From: Ignavibacteriota bacterium
GTDB lineage: Bacteria; Bacteroidota; Ignavibacteria; UBA10030
Length of the DNA: 54,106 bases
Direction of reading: 5' to 3'
Assembly: GCA_003142475.1 (NCBI GenBank)
Contig: PLMK01000023.1
Coordinates: 1-54,106, forward strand
Shown here: positions 15,936-24,756 of the stretch, in pieces
Layout: each line of letters opens with the position of its first letter
Position numbering within the stretch: position 1 is the first letter of the stretch
The notes under the pieces: generated by a model
Databases searched by the model: none
Told to the model about the DNA's origin: nothing
Seen by the model: only the letters and a program-made list of their open reading frames with translations
Position numbers and translations under genes: made by a program

Positions 15936-16694
15936 ATGCCTCGTGTAGAACTCGATGCGTTGCTTCAAGCTGGTGCCCATTTTGGACACTTGACCCGCCG
16001 TTGGAATCCCAAAATGAAGCCCTATATTTTCATGGAGCGCAATGGGATTCATATAATCGATTTAAAGAAAACCCAAGAGATGCTCGAAGTGGCGTGCAAT
16101 GCTGTCTCGAACAGCGTTGCTGAAGGAAAGAAGCCGCTCTTCGTCGGCACGAAACAACAGGCAAGTGACGTAATGAAGCAGGAAGCACAGCGATGCCATG
16201 CACATTATGTGACGGAACGCTGGCTGGGTGGTATGCTGACAAATTTTAGTACCATCCGAAAAAGTGTTAAGCGTCTTACGAACATCGAAAAGATGGAAAC
16301 TGATGGCACATTTGAAAACATAACGAAGAAAGAAAGGCTCTTCTTAACACGTGAACGCGATAAACTTCAAGCAGTGTTGTCTGGTGTTGTCGAGATGTCG
16401 CGTCTGCCCGGTATTGTATTCGTTGTCGATATTAAAAAGGAAGCCATTGCAGTGAAGGAAGCAAAACGGCTTGGCATTCCGGTCGTTGCAATCGTGGATA
16501 CGAATACCGACCCAGATCCGATTGATTATCCGATTCCCGCTAACGATGATGCTCTTAAATCAGTGCAGTTGATTGCAAAAGCTATTGCCGATGCAGTGCT
16601 CGATGGTGTTGAACGTGCATCTGCAAAACAACAAGCAGAAGCGGAAGAACGTGCAACAGTAGAAGCCGCAGAGAAAGCTTCAGAAAAAAAATAA
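15936..16694 (+). CDS. rpsB: 30S ribosomal protein S2
   Basis: The 252-residue protein matches S2: [24 protein letters not shown] near the N-terminus, [18 protein letters not shown] near residues 94-104, and [27 protein letters not shown] near 183-209. The C-terminus adds ~25 charged residues rich in Glu, Ala and Lys (about 225-252), as in several related phyla. tsf follows after 23 bases, the conserved rpsB-tsf order. A GAAAGGA ribosome site lies ahead of the ATG. Confidence 0.97.
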   Translation: MPRVELDALLQAGAHFGHLTRRWNPKMKPYIFMERNGIHIIDLKKTQEMLEVACNAVSNSVAEGKKPLFVGTKQQASDVMKQEAQRCHAHYVTERWLGGMLTNFSTIRKSVKRLTNIEKMETDGTFENITKKERLFLTRERDKLQAVLSGVVEMSRLPGIVFVVDIKKEAIAVKEAKRLGIPVVAIVDTNTDPDPIDYPIPANDDALKSVQLIAKAIADAVLDGVERASAKQQAEAEERATVEAAEKASEKK

Positions 16695-16717
16695 TTGAAA
16701 GAAGGAAGTGAATACGT

Positions 16718-17320
16718 ATGGCAGTAATTTCTAGTGAAGTAGTAAAAAAACTTCGAGATAAAACCGGTGCAGGCATGATGGATTGCAAAAATGCCCTGAC
16801 GGAAACCAATGGTGACATGGAACTAGCTATTGACTATCTTCGCAAAAAAGGTGCTGCGGTTGCCGCAAAACGTGCCGACCGTGAAACGAACCAAGGCGTT
16901 GTGGAAGCATACATTCACGCCGGCGGAAGAATAGGTGCGATGGTAGAGTTGAACTGTGAGACAGATTTTGTCGCAAAAACACCAGGCTTCAGACAATTGG
17001 CGCATGATATTGCGATGCAAGTTGCCGCAATGAGTCCGCAATATGTATCGCGCGAACAAATTCCGCAAGCAGTTATCGAAAAAGAATTGGAAATATATAA
17101 AGTACAAGCACAGAATGAAGGCAAACCGGTGCAGTTTGCAGAAAAGATTTCGCAAGGACGCCTTGAAAAATTCTATCAAGAAACAGTGCTGATAGAGCAA
17201 AGCTTCATCAAAGATTCCGGAAAAACTATTAAAGATATTATTGATGAAGAAACAGCGAAGGTTGGCGAAAAAATCACTGTTCGCCGATTCCTTCGTTATC
17301 ATCTTGGTGAATCAAATTAA
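16718..17320 (+). CDS. tsf: translation elongation factor Ts
   Basis: EF-Ts catalyses GDP release from EF-Tu. The 200-residue protein begins with the UBA-like domain (VKKLRDKTGAGMMDCKNAL, about residues 8-26). The core Tu-contact motif MVELNCETDFVAKTP follows near 73-87. At about 200 residues it is the short form with one core subdomain, common in several phyla, while the E. coli form has about 283. A GAAGGA ribosome site precedes the ATG. A strong terminator follows directly. Confidence 0.96.
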   Translation: MAVISSEVVKKLRDKTGAGMMDCKNALTETNGDMELAIDYLRKKGAAVAAKRADRETNQGVVEAYIHAGGRIGAMVELNCETDFVAKTPGFRQLAHDIAMQVAAMSPQYVSREQIPQAVIEKELEIYKVQAQNEGKPVQFAEKISQGRLEKFYQETVLIEQSFIKDSGKTIKDIIDEETAKVGEKITVRRFLRYHLGESN

Positions 17321-17328
17321 AAATCAAA

Positions 17329-17356
17329 ATCCCGAAAACAATTCGGGATTTTTTTT
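17329..17356 (+). terminator. intrinsic terminator after tsf
   Basis: An 8-base-pair stem (ATCCCGAA / TTCGGGAT) with loop AACAA runs straight into seven T, nine bases after the tsf stop. It closes the rpsB-tsf unit just before pyrH, whose ribosome site begins within three bases of it. Confidence 0.9.
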
Positions 17357-17368
17357 GTGGGGGCAAGT

Positions 17369-18103
17369 ATGGCAAACCTCAAATACAAACGCATTCTGTT
17401 AAAACTCAGTGGTGAATCACTTATGGGTAATCGAGAGTATGGGATCGATTCTAAAATAGTGACTCGTTATGCTGAAGATATTGCAACGGTCGAAAAGCTC
17501 GGTGTGCAGATCGGTATTGTTATCGGCGGCGGAAATATTTATCGCGGTATAGAAGGATCTGCTGACGGTATAGATAAGGTAACCGGCGACCAAATGGGTA
17601 TGCTGGCAACTGTTATCAATGCACTGGCTCTGCAAAATGCACTGGAGCATAAGGGAGTGAAAACTCGCTGCTTAAGTGCCATCAATATGGAGCAAATTGC
17701 CGAGCCGTTTATTCGGCGACGAGCGATTCGGCATTTGGAAAAAGGCCGTGTAGTTATTTTTGCTGCAGGCACAGGAAATCCATACTTCACAACCGATACT
17801 GCCGCGGTATTGCGTGCAATCGAAATAGAAGCAAATGTGATTATTAAGGGAACACGTGTAGATGGAGTATACGACAGTGATCCTGAAAAAAATTCTGCTG
17901 CAATCCATCTCCCCGAAATAACCTATGCAGAAGTCTTAAAAAAAGACCTTCGTATTATGGATCTTACAGCAATTACGCTTTCCAAAGAAAATAACCTCCC
18001 GCTCGTTATATTCAATATGAATATTCAGGGGAATTTAAAGCGTGTGGTCTGTGGAGAAGCAGTCGGATCGAAAGTAGTTGAAATCTCAACACAAAAATCG
18101 TAA
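17369..18103 (+). CDS. pyrH: UMP kinase
   Basis: PyrH phosphorylates UMP to UDP at the start of pyrimidine nucleotide supply and belongs to the amino-acid-kinase fold. The 244-residue protein shows [11 protein letters not shown] near the N-terminus, the glycine loop [11 protein letters not shown] near 48-58, [15 protein letters not shown] near 73-87, and [14 protein letters not shown] near 132-145. I chose ATG 17369, behind GGGGG; a GTG at 17357 would add four residues but touches the terminator. frr follows after 35 bases, and both are separated from tsf by the terminator, so pyrH-frr may have its own promoter or depend on partial read-through. Confidence 0.95.
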   Translation: MANLKYKRILLKLSGESLMGNREYGIDSKIVTRYAEDIATVEKLGVQIGIVIGGGNIYRGIEGSADGIDKVTGDQMGMLATVINALALQNALEHKGVKTRCLSAINMEQIAEPFIRRRAIRHLEKGRVVIFAAGTGNPYFTTDTAAVLRAIEIEANVIIKGTRVDGVYDSDPEKNSAAIHLPEITYAEVLKKDLRIMDLTAITLSKENNLPLVIFNMNIQGNLKRVVCGEAVGSKVVEISTQKS

Positions 18104-18138
18104 CATCACTCATCCATTCACTAATTGATGGGACGCCT

Positions 18139-18702
18139 ATGACAAACTCAAAAGAAATTCTAAAACAAGCAGAAGACAGAATGAAGAAAGCCGTGGAGGT
18201 TGTGCGGGATGAACTTATAAAAATCCGTACAGGTAAAGCCACTACAGCACTGTTAGATGGAATCAAAATCGATTACTACGGCACCATGACTCCATTGAAT
18301 AAAGTCGCAAACCTCAGCATACCGGATGTGCATACGATTGCCGTTCAGCCGTGGGAAAAAAATATCATCCCGATCATTGAGAAGGCAATTTTAACAGCCA
18401 ATCTTGGTTTGAATCCTGTTTCAGACGGGACGGTTGTCCGTGTTCCAATTCCTGCACTTAATGAAGAGCGCCGTCGTGATCTGGTGAAGTTAGTAAAAAA
18501 GTTTGGAGAAGATGGAAAGATTGCTATACGCAACATCCGTCGCGATGCAATCGAGCATCTCAAGAAAGCGGAAAAAGGCGAGCACATGTCTGAAGATGAA
18601 CGAAAGCGCGGCGAGCAAGATGCACAAAAGCTTACAGATAAACATACTAAAGATATCGACAACCATCTTGCTATGAAGGAAAAAGAAATAATGGAAGTTT
18701 GA
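18139..18702 (+). CDS. frr: ribosome recycling factor
   Basis: RRF splits the post-termination ribosome together with EF-G. The 187 residues match the family length and show DELIKIRTGKATTALLDGI near residues 24-42, PLNKVANLSIPD near 51-62, and PLPALNEERRRDLVK-like PIPALNEERRRDLVKLVKK near 107-125. The long three-helix bundle is evident from the heptad-like charged segments at both ends. It ends 31 bases before a 15-base-pair terminator. Confidence 0.96.
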   Translation: MTNSKEILKQAEDRMKKAVEVVRDELIKIRTGKATTALLDGIKIDYYGTMTPLNKVANLSIPDVHTIAVQPWEKNIIPIIEKAILTANLGLNPVSDGTVVRVPIPALNEERRRDLVKLVKKFGEDGKIAIRNIRRDAIEHLKKAEKGEHMSEDERKRGEQDAQKLTDKHTKDIDNHLAMKEKEIMEV

Positions 18703-18733
18703 TATGGATAAAGTATTGGATGTTTAGTGAAAT

Positions 18734-18775
18734 GAAATCCCGATTTCGAAAAAACGAAATCGGGATTTCATTTTT
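18734..18775 (+). terminator. intrinsic terminator after frr
   Basis: A perfect 15-base-pair stem (GAAATCCCGATTTCG / CGAAATCGGGATTTC) with an AAAAAA loop is followed by a T-run at 18771-18775. It is the strongest hairpin in the window. Because of its A/T flanks it could work in either direction. Confidence 0.93.
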
Positions 18776-18853
18776 CATAGGCTGTATACGTAACTTTCAC
18801 AACTGACATCCGTATTAAAAAAATGTGACTGATGTAACAAACAGGAGATGTCC

Positions 18854-19564
18854 ATGACAAACCAACAACGCCGCCTTTATCGAAATCAAACAAATAAAGT
18901 GATTGCCGGAATATGCGGCGGTCTCGGTGAATATTTGAATATAGATGTCACCGTCGTCCGCCTCGTTTGGATTCTCTTGACACTTCTTGGTGGTTCAGGA
19001 GTTATTGCATATATCCTTGCATATTTTATTATTCCAGCAAAACCAAATGAATCCGGCGAGACAACTCCATCGCAGATTCATGATTTTACAGCGGTGCGGA
19101 TTTTTGGAATTCTCTTCGTCGGTGTCGGTGTCGTTATTCTTCTTGACAATCTTGAGATTTTATCATTTCATCGTTGGTGGCATATGTCGTGGGAGTTTGT
19201 GTTCCCAGGGCTTCTAATTCTTGCCGGAATTTACTTTCTTTCAAAGCGTAACGACATTTCAACGTCTCAGCATGCACAAGAACCGCCAATAACTACGGAA
19301 CAGCCTTCTCAAGATCAGACTCCACCGACGGCTTCTTCATCAAATGAACAACCGAAAATGAAGATGTTTCGCCGTTCGATTACAGATAAAAAGCTTTTTG
19401 GGATTTGTGGAGGAGCGGGAGAATATTTTGAAATCGATCCGACGATCATCCGTATTGCGTATGCGATCTTTGCGATACTTTCTGGCGGAGCTGGAATTTT
19501 GATTTACTTGTTGATGTATTTGATCATTCCTGAAGGTCAAACGCAAACGAGAACACAACAGTGA
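18854..19564 (+). CDS. PspC domain protein with two PspC modules
   Basis: The 236-residue membrane protein carries two PspC domains. The first is at about residues 4-60 (IAGICGGLGEYLNIDVTVVRL then a hydrophobic helix ending YFIIPAKP). The second is at about 172-232 (KLFGICGGAGEYFEIDPTIIRI ending LMYLIIPEGQ). Between them lie two hydrophobic segments (about 77-93 and 112-128) that resemble the LiaI/LiaF-type membrane region, then a polar Pro/Gln/Thr-rich linker. PspC proteins sense or counter envelope stress. I chose ATG 18854, six bases after AGGAG; the ATG at 18848 touches that site. The next gene begins seven bases after the stop and is also membrane-bound. Confidence 0.85.
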   Translation: MTNQQRRLYRNQTNKVIAGICGGLGEYLNIDVTVVRLVWILLTLLGGSGVIAYILAYFIIPAKPNESGETTPSQIHDFTAVRIFGILFVGVGVVILLDNLEILSFHRWWHMSWEFVFPGLLILAGIYFLSKRNDISTSQHAQEPPITTEQPSQDQTPPTASSSNEQPKMKMFRRSITDKKLFGICGGAGEYFEIDPTIIRIAYAIFAILSGGAGILIYLLMYLIIPEGQTQTRTQQ

Positions 19565-19571
19565 GGAAATG

Positions 19572-20090
19572 ATGGAAACGATTACACGAAAACGGTCCGG
19601 CAGATTTTCAATCTTTGGTATTTTCCTGATTCTACTTGGGGCAGGACTAATCCTGAGCAAGCTCAATCTATTGCATTATAACTGGGGGATTATTCTTTGG
19701 GTATGCCTCGGTATTGCAGGATTAACGGCGGCTGTTCAAGCATTTATTACGCGAAGACGTGGAGTAGTTTTCTGGGGAAGTTTTTTATTCTTTTCAAGCA
19801 TCGCAATGCTTGTTCATAGATTTGAGCTTTTAGATTTTGCTCCATGGGATTTCCCGGCAACATTTTCTCTTGCACTCGGCATTTCTTTTTTGGTGTTATT
19901 TTTTTATGAGCCGCGTCGTTTTGGTGTGCTCGTTCCGGTTCTCTTATTCGGTGGTTACGGTGTTCTGTACTATTTATGGTGGTGGGATGTGATTGATTGG
20001 TTCGAAATGAAACACTACGTGCAAACTTACTGGCCCGTACTGATTATTTTCTGGGGAATATCGCTCATCTTCCGCCCAAGGCGACAGTGA
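19572..20090 (+). CDS. LiaI/LiaF-like integral membrane protein
   Basis: This 172-residue protein is almost entirely membrane. About six hydrophobic segments are visible: residues 12-28, 37-55, 64-82, 93-109, 116-134 and 150-165. The pattern of short helices with conserved Gly and Trp resembles the LiaI-LiaF-like transmembrane region (DUF5668-like) found beside PspC proteins. I chose the second of two adjacent ATG codons, because GAGG lies five bases upstream. The preceding PspC gene ends seven bases earlier, so the two form an operon and probably work together in envelope-stress response. The stop is only two bases from the end of the convergent polA. Confidence 0.7.
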   Translation: METITRKRSGRFSIFGIFLILLGAGLILSKLNLLHYNWGIILWVCLGIAGLTAAVQAFITRRRGVVFWGSFLFFSSIAMLVHRFELLDFAPWDFPATFSLALGISFLVLFFYEPRRFGVLVPVLLFGGYGVLYYLWWWDVIDWFEMKHYVQTYWPVLIIFWGISLIFRPRRQ

Positions 20091-20092
20091 AA

Positions 20093-22891
20093 TTAATGCG
20101 CTTCTAACCAGTTCTTACCAACACCGAGATCAACTTCAATTGGGACAGAAAGAGGAAGCGCTTGGCGCATTTCCTTTTCCGCAAGTATTTTTATTGCTGT
20201 TTCTTCTTTTATCCGCACTTCAAAAACCAATTCATCATGAACTTGCAGAAGCATGGAACTGGTAAGTTTCTGTTTGATCAGTTCTGCGTCAATATGAACC
20301 ATTGCGAGTTTAATCATGTCAGCCGCAGTTCCTTGAATCGGCATATTGATTGCTTGCCGCTCGGCATTCTGGCGGACGTTTTGATTGTCACTGCGGATGT
20401 CTGTAATGTATCTCCGACGGCCAAGGAGCGTGCTGACATATCCTTCTTTTCGCGCACCTGCAATCGTGTCGCCGATGTATTGCTGAACTTTTGGGAAGCG
20501 GGCAAAGTAACGTGCAATAATTTCTTTTGCTTCGCTCTGACTAATTTCTAACCTGGTTGCAAGTCCGTAAGCACCGATACCGTACATAATTCCGAAATTC
20601 ACCTCTTTTGCTTTGCGTCGCATCTCGCGAGTGATATCTTCTACGGCAACGCCGAACACCTTTGCAGCAGTTGAGGTATGTATATCTTCATGATTGCGAA
20701 ATGCCTGGGTCATGCCTTCGTCACCGGAAATGTGCGCCATTACACGTAATTCGATTTGCGAATAATCTGCAGAAAGAATGAGTGATTCAGGATCACCTGC
20801 GATGAACGCTTTTCTAATCGATCTGCCAATCTCTGTACGGATGGGAATGTTTTGAATATTTGGATCGCTGCTGGATAATCTTCCCGTTGTTGTGACTGTT
20901 TGATTGAACGATGTATGTACTCGTCCTGTGCGAGCATTGATCAGTTTCGGGAGCGCGTCGATGTATGTTGATTTCAATTTTGTCGATTGTCGGAATTCAA
21001 GCAGCATCTCGATAATAGGATGTGTGCCTTTTAATGCCTCAAGCACAGCGACATCGGTGGAAAAGCCCGATTTGGTTTTACGTACCGGCGTTAATTTGAG
21101 TTTGTTAAAAAGTATTTCCGCAAGCTGTTGTGTGGAATTGATATTGAAAGAAATACCGGCGGCTAAATGAATTTCACGTGTAAGATTTTCAAGCTGGTGC
21201 TCAAGCTTCTTCGACATAATTGCAAGACAATCAACATCAATAGCAACTCCGGTGCGCTCCATTCGAGCAAGAACAGAAACAAGCGGAAATTCCATTTCTT
21301 CGCATAGTTTTATCATTCCAAGTTCATTCAATTTCTTTTGAAAATATTCGTATAACTGAAATGTGATATCGGAATCTTCACATGAATAATCAGAAAGACG
21401 CTGTAAAGAAATTTCGCGAATATGTTTTTGTTCTTTACCGGTTCCCACTAAATCCGAAAAAGAGACGGTCTTATACGAAAGATATTCAGCGGCGATATCA
21501 TCCATATTATGCTGGCCATCTGCACGAACAATGTAGCTGGCGATCATCGGATCGAACAACGTGCCTTCGACCTTGATTCCATATTGTGATAACACCAATA
21601 TATCATACTTAATATTGTATCCTATTTTTTTGATGTGTGAATTTTCTAAAATTGGCTTAAGTTCTCCGCAAACCAATTCTAATGGCAAACCAACTGAAGT
21701 ATCTAAGTGTTCTGAACCATTGCCAAATAATCCGCTTTGTCCTTGTTGTATTTTTCCGGAAACCGCAATGTAGAATGCCTCGTGTGGTTTGAGTGCGAAC
21801 GAAATTCCCACAAGTTCAGCGTTCAGCGAATCAGTAGAAGTCGTTTCTGTATCGAAAACAAATTCTTGCGCAGATTTTAGCTTGCTACAAAGTGTCGTAA
21901 ATTCACGTTCGGTTGTGATGAGTTGATATACATGTTTATCTGTTGTAATATCGGAAAGAGGTTCTGGCGGCGTAAATTTAATGTCCAGATTTACATTAGC
22001 TGGCGTTTCCGGTATTTCCATTTGAAGTTTACTGAGGAGCGATCGGAATTCAAGCGCTCTAAATAATTCCATCAGTTTGACAGTGTTTCGTTTTTCCGCT
22101 TTCAGCGAATGGAAGCTGATGGGAAGTGGAACATTGATATCAATTGTAACGAGTCGCTTTGAAAGAAATGCCAGTTCTTTGTTGGCTTCTAATTTAGCGC
22201 GAATGCCTTTTTGAGGAATTTCATCAAGATGGTGATAAAGTTCTTCAATGCTACCATATTTCTGAATCAGCGGAATCGCGGTCTTTTCACCAATTCCTGG
22301 AACCCCCGGTACATTGTCGGATGCATCGCCGGTGAGTCCCATTATTTCAATAACTTTATCCGGCATAACGCCAAATTTTTGTTTCACTCCGTCGTAATCT
22401 ATGATCTCAACATCAGTACCTTGTTTGCCGGGTTTATAAATTTTGATAGTGTCTGACACAAGCTGCATAAAATCTTTGTCAGGAGTAACAAGGAAAGTAA
22501 GAGCGCCTTCACGCTCGGCTTGTTTTGCTAATGTGCCGATTACATCGTCAGCTTCATAACCCTCCATTTCTATGGTAGGAATATTATACGCACGCACAAC
22601 TTCCTTGATGATAGGAATTTGAGTAATCATATCGTCCGGCATTTTTTGCCGTGTAGCTTTGTACTCTTTGTATTCTTTGTGCCGGAAATTTGGTCTGCCG
22701 GTGTCGAATACAACTGCAATATGATCAGGAAATTCCTGCGAGAGAATGCGGTTTAAAAAGGTAACGAATCCATACACGGCGCTTGTATTTTCACCCTTCG
22801 AATTCATCAACGGCTGACGAATAAATGCAAAGTACGCACGATACGCCAGCGCCATCGCATCTATTAAATATACTCGTTCAATTTTCGACAT
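20093..22891 (-). CDS. polA: DNA polymerase I
   Basis: The 932-residue enzyme has all three Pol I domains. The 5'-3' exonuclease covers about residues 1-300, with LIDAMALAYRAYFAF, VTPDKDFMQL and GIGEKTA. The 3'-5' exonuclease covers about 325-530, and its metal ligands look intact: FDTET (motif I), YNIKYD (motif II) and YSCEDSD (motif III), so proofreading is likely. The polymerase spans about 550-932, with motif A DYSQIELRVMAHIS, motif B including RRKAKEVNFGIMYG, and motif C LQVHDELVFEV. It fills gaps in repair and removes RNA primers. It faces the PspC pair tail to tail with a two-base gap and no terminator between them. Confidence 0.97.
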   Translation of the reverse strand: MSKIERVYLIDAMALAYRAYFAFIRQPLMNSKGENTSAVYGFVTFLNRILSQEFPDHIAVVFDTGRPNFRHKEYKEYKATRQKMPDDMITQIPIIKEVVRAYNIPTIEMEGYEADDVIGTLAKQAEREGALTFLVTPDKDFMQLVSDTIKIYKPGKQGTDVEIIDYDGVKQKFGVMPDKVIEIMGLTGDASDNVPGVPGIGEKTAIPLIQKYGSIEELYHHLDEIPQKGIRAKLEANKELAFLSKRLVTIDINVPLPISFHSLKAEKRNTVKLMELFRALEFRSLLSKLQMEIPETPANVNLDIKFTPPEPLSDITTDKHVYQLITTEREFTTLCSKLKSAQEFVFDTETTSTDSLNAELVGISFALKPHEAFYIAVSGKIQQGQSGLFGNGSEHLDTSVGLPLELVCGELKPILENSHIKKIGYNIKYDILVLSQYGIKVEGTLFDPMIASYIVRADGQHNMDDIAAEYLSYKTVSFSDLVGTGKEQKHIREISLQRLSDYSCEDSDITFQLYEYFQKKLNELGMIKLCEEMEFPLVSVLARMERTGVAIDVDCLAIMSKKLEHQLENLTREIHLAAGISFNINSTQQLAEILFNKLKLTPVRKTKSGFSTDVAVLEALKGTHPIIEMLLEFRQSTKLKSTYIDALPKLINARTGRVHTSFNQTVTTTGRLSSSDPNIQNIPIRTEIGRSIRKAFIAGDPESLILSADYSQIELRVMAHISGDEGMTQAFRNHEDIHTSTAAKVFGVAVEDITREMRRKAKEVNFGIMYGIGAYGLATRLEISQSEAKEIIARYFARFPKVQQYIGDTIAGARKEGYVSTLLGRRRYITDIRSDNQNVRQNAERQAINMPIQGTAADMIKLAMVHIDAELIKQKLTSSMLLQVHDELVFEVRIKEETAIKILAEKEMRQALPLSVPIEVDLGVGKNWLEAH

Positions 22892-23134
22892 AGTCGGATT
22901 TTGTTACTTCGATTAATAGTGTTTTCGTCAGTGCGAAGAAAATATACGGAAAGCTGGTTTCAAAACAAAAGACATCCAGATATTGCGATGCTGATATATT
23001 TATATTCATCTTTAATTGCTCTTGATTGGCGGTCATGTAACGCAGGCAATAGTGTTTTTGCGAACCAATGAAAGCTGTTTCATTCATTATGCTGGAACAA
23101 TCCTGTAACAGATTTCGTCTTTAAAGTTGCAACC

Positions 23135-23163
23135 TTGACAATCACTCCAGTTTTGAGTACAAT
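23135..23163 (+). promoter_or_regulatory. sigma-70-type promoter
   Basis: TTGACA at 23135-23140 and TACAAT at 23158-23163 are separated by exactly 17 bases: a perfect -35 box, and a -10 box with one mismatch. The start of the next gene is 24 bases downstream. It is the best promoter I see in the window. The 243 bases between it and polA (22892-23134) show no other signal. Confidence 0.75.
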
Positions 23164-23187
23164 TATTTCAGAAAAGAAGGTGCGAAA

Positions 23188-23691
23188 ATGAAGATTCTCA
23201 TTAAAACAACAATGGTGCTATTGATCTTCAGCGCGATGGTTGTTTGCCAATTCAGATCTCAACCTGAAGCGAGATCATCGGCAGGTGAATCATTGCTTCG
23301 TCCGGACGACGGTAACCTCCTTTTTGGATGGTTTGATCCAAGCCGATTAACGGTTCACAACAGTTATTCGCTCAGTTATACTACATCCGGTGGTAAAGGA
23401 TATTCACTTGGCGAACTGACAAGCAATATTGCATATCAGATCTCAAATCCACTTTCGGTGCAGTTTGATGTGAGTTTGATGCATTCTCCGTTCAACAATA
23501 TTGGTGGCAATTTTGCAAATAATATTTCCGGTATTTATTTAACACGAGCGGCATTAAATTATCAACCTAGCAAAAATATGTTGTTGCAAATTCAATATCA
23601 ACAATTACCCGCAATGTATTGGCTCAATAACTACGACAGATTTGGTTTTATGTCGCAGTATGATCGAATCGAAGAGGAGGAGAGTCACTGA
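23188..23691 (+). CDS. exported protein of unknown function
   Basis: I do not recognise this 167-residue protein. It has a signal peptide (hydrophobic residues about 8-21, likely cleaved after VVC or CQF). The mature part alternates polar and aromatic residues in a way typical of outer-membrane or periplasmic beta structure (HNSYSLSYTT, AYQISNPLSVQFDVSL, NMLLQIQYQQLP). The C-terminus is acidic (RIEEEESH). Cysteine 21 could be a lipid site, but the preceding residues (MVVC) are not a strong lipobox. A near-consensus promoter precedes it and an intrinsic terminator follows, so it may be a single-gene unit ahead of the LytR_C-rsfS-argS genes. Confidence 0.6.
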   Translation: MKILIKTTMVLLIFSAMVVCQFRSQPEARSSAGESLLRPDDGNLLFGWFDPSRLTVHNSYSLSYTTSGGKGYSLGELTSNIAYQISNPLSVQFDVSLMHSPFNNIGGNFANNISGIYLTRAALNYQPSKNMLLQIQYQQLPAMYWLNNYDRFGFMSQYDRIEEEESH

Positions 23692-23720
23692 ACGTCAAGT
23701 TAAAACAAGTGTATGTATGT

Positions 23721-23771
23721 GAACCGAGTCAGGCTGGATGGCTTGCTATCAGCTTTCTCGGTTCTTTTTTT
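23721..23771 (+). terminator. intrinsic terminator before the LytR_C gene
   Basis: GAACCGAG at 23721-23728 pairs with CTCGGTTC at 23757-23764, followed directly by seven T. The 28-base loop can form an inner pairing. Because it overlaps an ATG at 23738, it also argues that the next gene starts at 23783. Confidence 0.8.
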
Positions 23772-23782
23772 GTCAGGCAGGA

Positions 23783-24331
23783 ATGAAGCAACCCGAGCAT
23801 TCAGACACTACTGTCCACTCTGACCTTGAATCATCAGCATCAAGTAAACGTGTACGCAAAAGCCATCGACTAACTGTGTTGGGCGGGAAGATGATGAAGG
23901 GTACGCTTATCGTTCTCAGTGTGGCTCTTTGTATTACAATCTATGTACTGGCGAATAGAAGAAATGTCATTAACGGTAAGGATGGCGAATTTATTCCGGT
24001 TGTGAATAGCCGATCACTCGAAGTAGAAGTGCTGAATGGTGCGGGAAGTATGAGTGCGGCACAGTACCTGACGAATGTCTTGCGTGCACAAGGATATGAT
24101 GTTGTGGAAATGAAGAAAAATGGTGGTGAAGTTGAAGAACGTACTTTTATATTTGATCGTTCTGGTAAATTAGATGCCGCAAGGAAACTTGCAACGGCGC
24201 TCGGAGTCTCTCAGGACAAAGTATTTCAGAAAATCGATCGCACTCTCTATCTTGATATAACCATAGTGCTGGGAAAAGATTATTCCCGGCTCAAAGCGTT
24301 TCAGTTATCCACTGAAAGGAATATACATTGA
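23783..24331 (+). CDS. LytR C-terminal domain membrane protein
   Basis: The 182-residue protein has a polar, Ser-rich N-terminus with a basic patch (SKRVRKSHR), one transmembrane segment at about residues 41-59, and a LytR_C domain at about 77-168. That domain begins with the family hallmark VEVLNGAGSMSAAQYLTNVLRAQGYDVVEM. LytR_C domains occur at the end of LCP cell-wall glycopolymer ligases, but here there is no LCP domain, so a direct enzymatic role is unlikely. I chose ATG 23783 behind AGGCAGGA; an ATG at 23738 lies in the terminator. The stop overlaps the rsfS start by four bases (TTGA), a link seen in related genomes. Confidence 0.8.
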   Translation: MKQPEHSDTTVHSDLESSASSKRVRKSHRLTVLGGKMMKGTLIVLSVALCITIYVLANRRNVINGKDGEFIPVVNSRSLEVEVLNGAGSMSAAQYLTNVLRAQGYDVVEMKKNGGEVEERTFIFDRSGKLDAARKLATALGVSQDKVFQKIDRTLYLDITIVLGKDYSRLKAFQLSTERNIH

Positions 24332-24756
24332 TTGCACGCACATTAGCAAAACAAATTGCCGACTTGATGATTTCAAAGAAGGCATTCGATGTTGTGATTT
24401 TAGATTTGAAAAAGCTCACAAGTGCAACAGACTATTTCGTGATTTGCTCAGCGGACTCAGATACACAAGTTAAAGCCATCGCCGATTCAGTGCAGGATGG
24501 AATGGAAGCATTCGGTGAACGCGTATGGCACCAAGAGGGTTATCACGCATTACGCTGGATTTTATTAGATTATGTTGATGTGGTAGTGCACGTTTTTCAT
24601 AAAGAAGAAAGATCGTTCTACAACCTCGATCGTCTTTGGGGCGATGCGAAGAGAACAGAAGTACAAGATCCATTAGTGGCTCCAAAGCAAGCGGCAAAAA
24701 GAACGCGAGCAGCTATACACAGACCAATAAAGAAGAAACAAACAGAGACAGAATGA
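24328..24756 (+). CDS. rsfS: ribosomal silencing factor RsfS
   Basis: RsfS binds L14 on the large subunit and blocks subunit joining when nutrients are scarce. The 142 residues show the family core: KAFDVVILDLKKLTSATDYFVICSADSDTQVKAIADSV (about residues 18-55), WHQEGYHALRWILLDYVDVVVHVF and EERSFYNLDRLWGDA (about 92-106). A basic tail of ~30 residues (about 113-142) is extra and not conserved in the family. The start is TTG at 24328, behind AAAGGA and overlapping the upstream stop. The end overlaps argS as ATGA. Confidence 0.92.
   Translation: MIARTLAKQIADLMISKKAFDVVILDLKKLTSATDYFVICSADSDTQVKAIADSVQDGMEAFGERVWHQEGYHALRWILLDYVDVVVHVFHKEERSFYNLDRLWGDAKRTEVQDPLVAPKQAAKRTRAAIHRPIKKKQTETE

Noticed and set aside
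16823-17302. 159-codon minus-strand frame opposite tsf
   Set aside because: It is opposite a certain gene and its product is low-complexity Phe/Cys-rich sequence without a known pattern.
23738-23782. Upstream ATG for the LytR_C gene
   Set aside because: The extra 15 codons lie inside a clear intrinsic terminator, and the ATG at 23783 has its own ribosome site.
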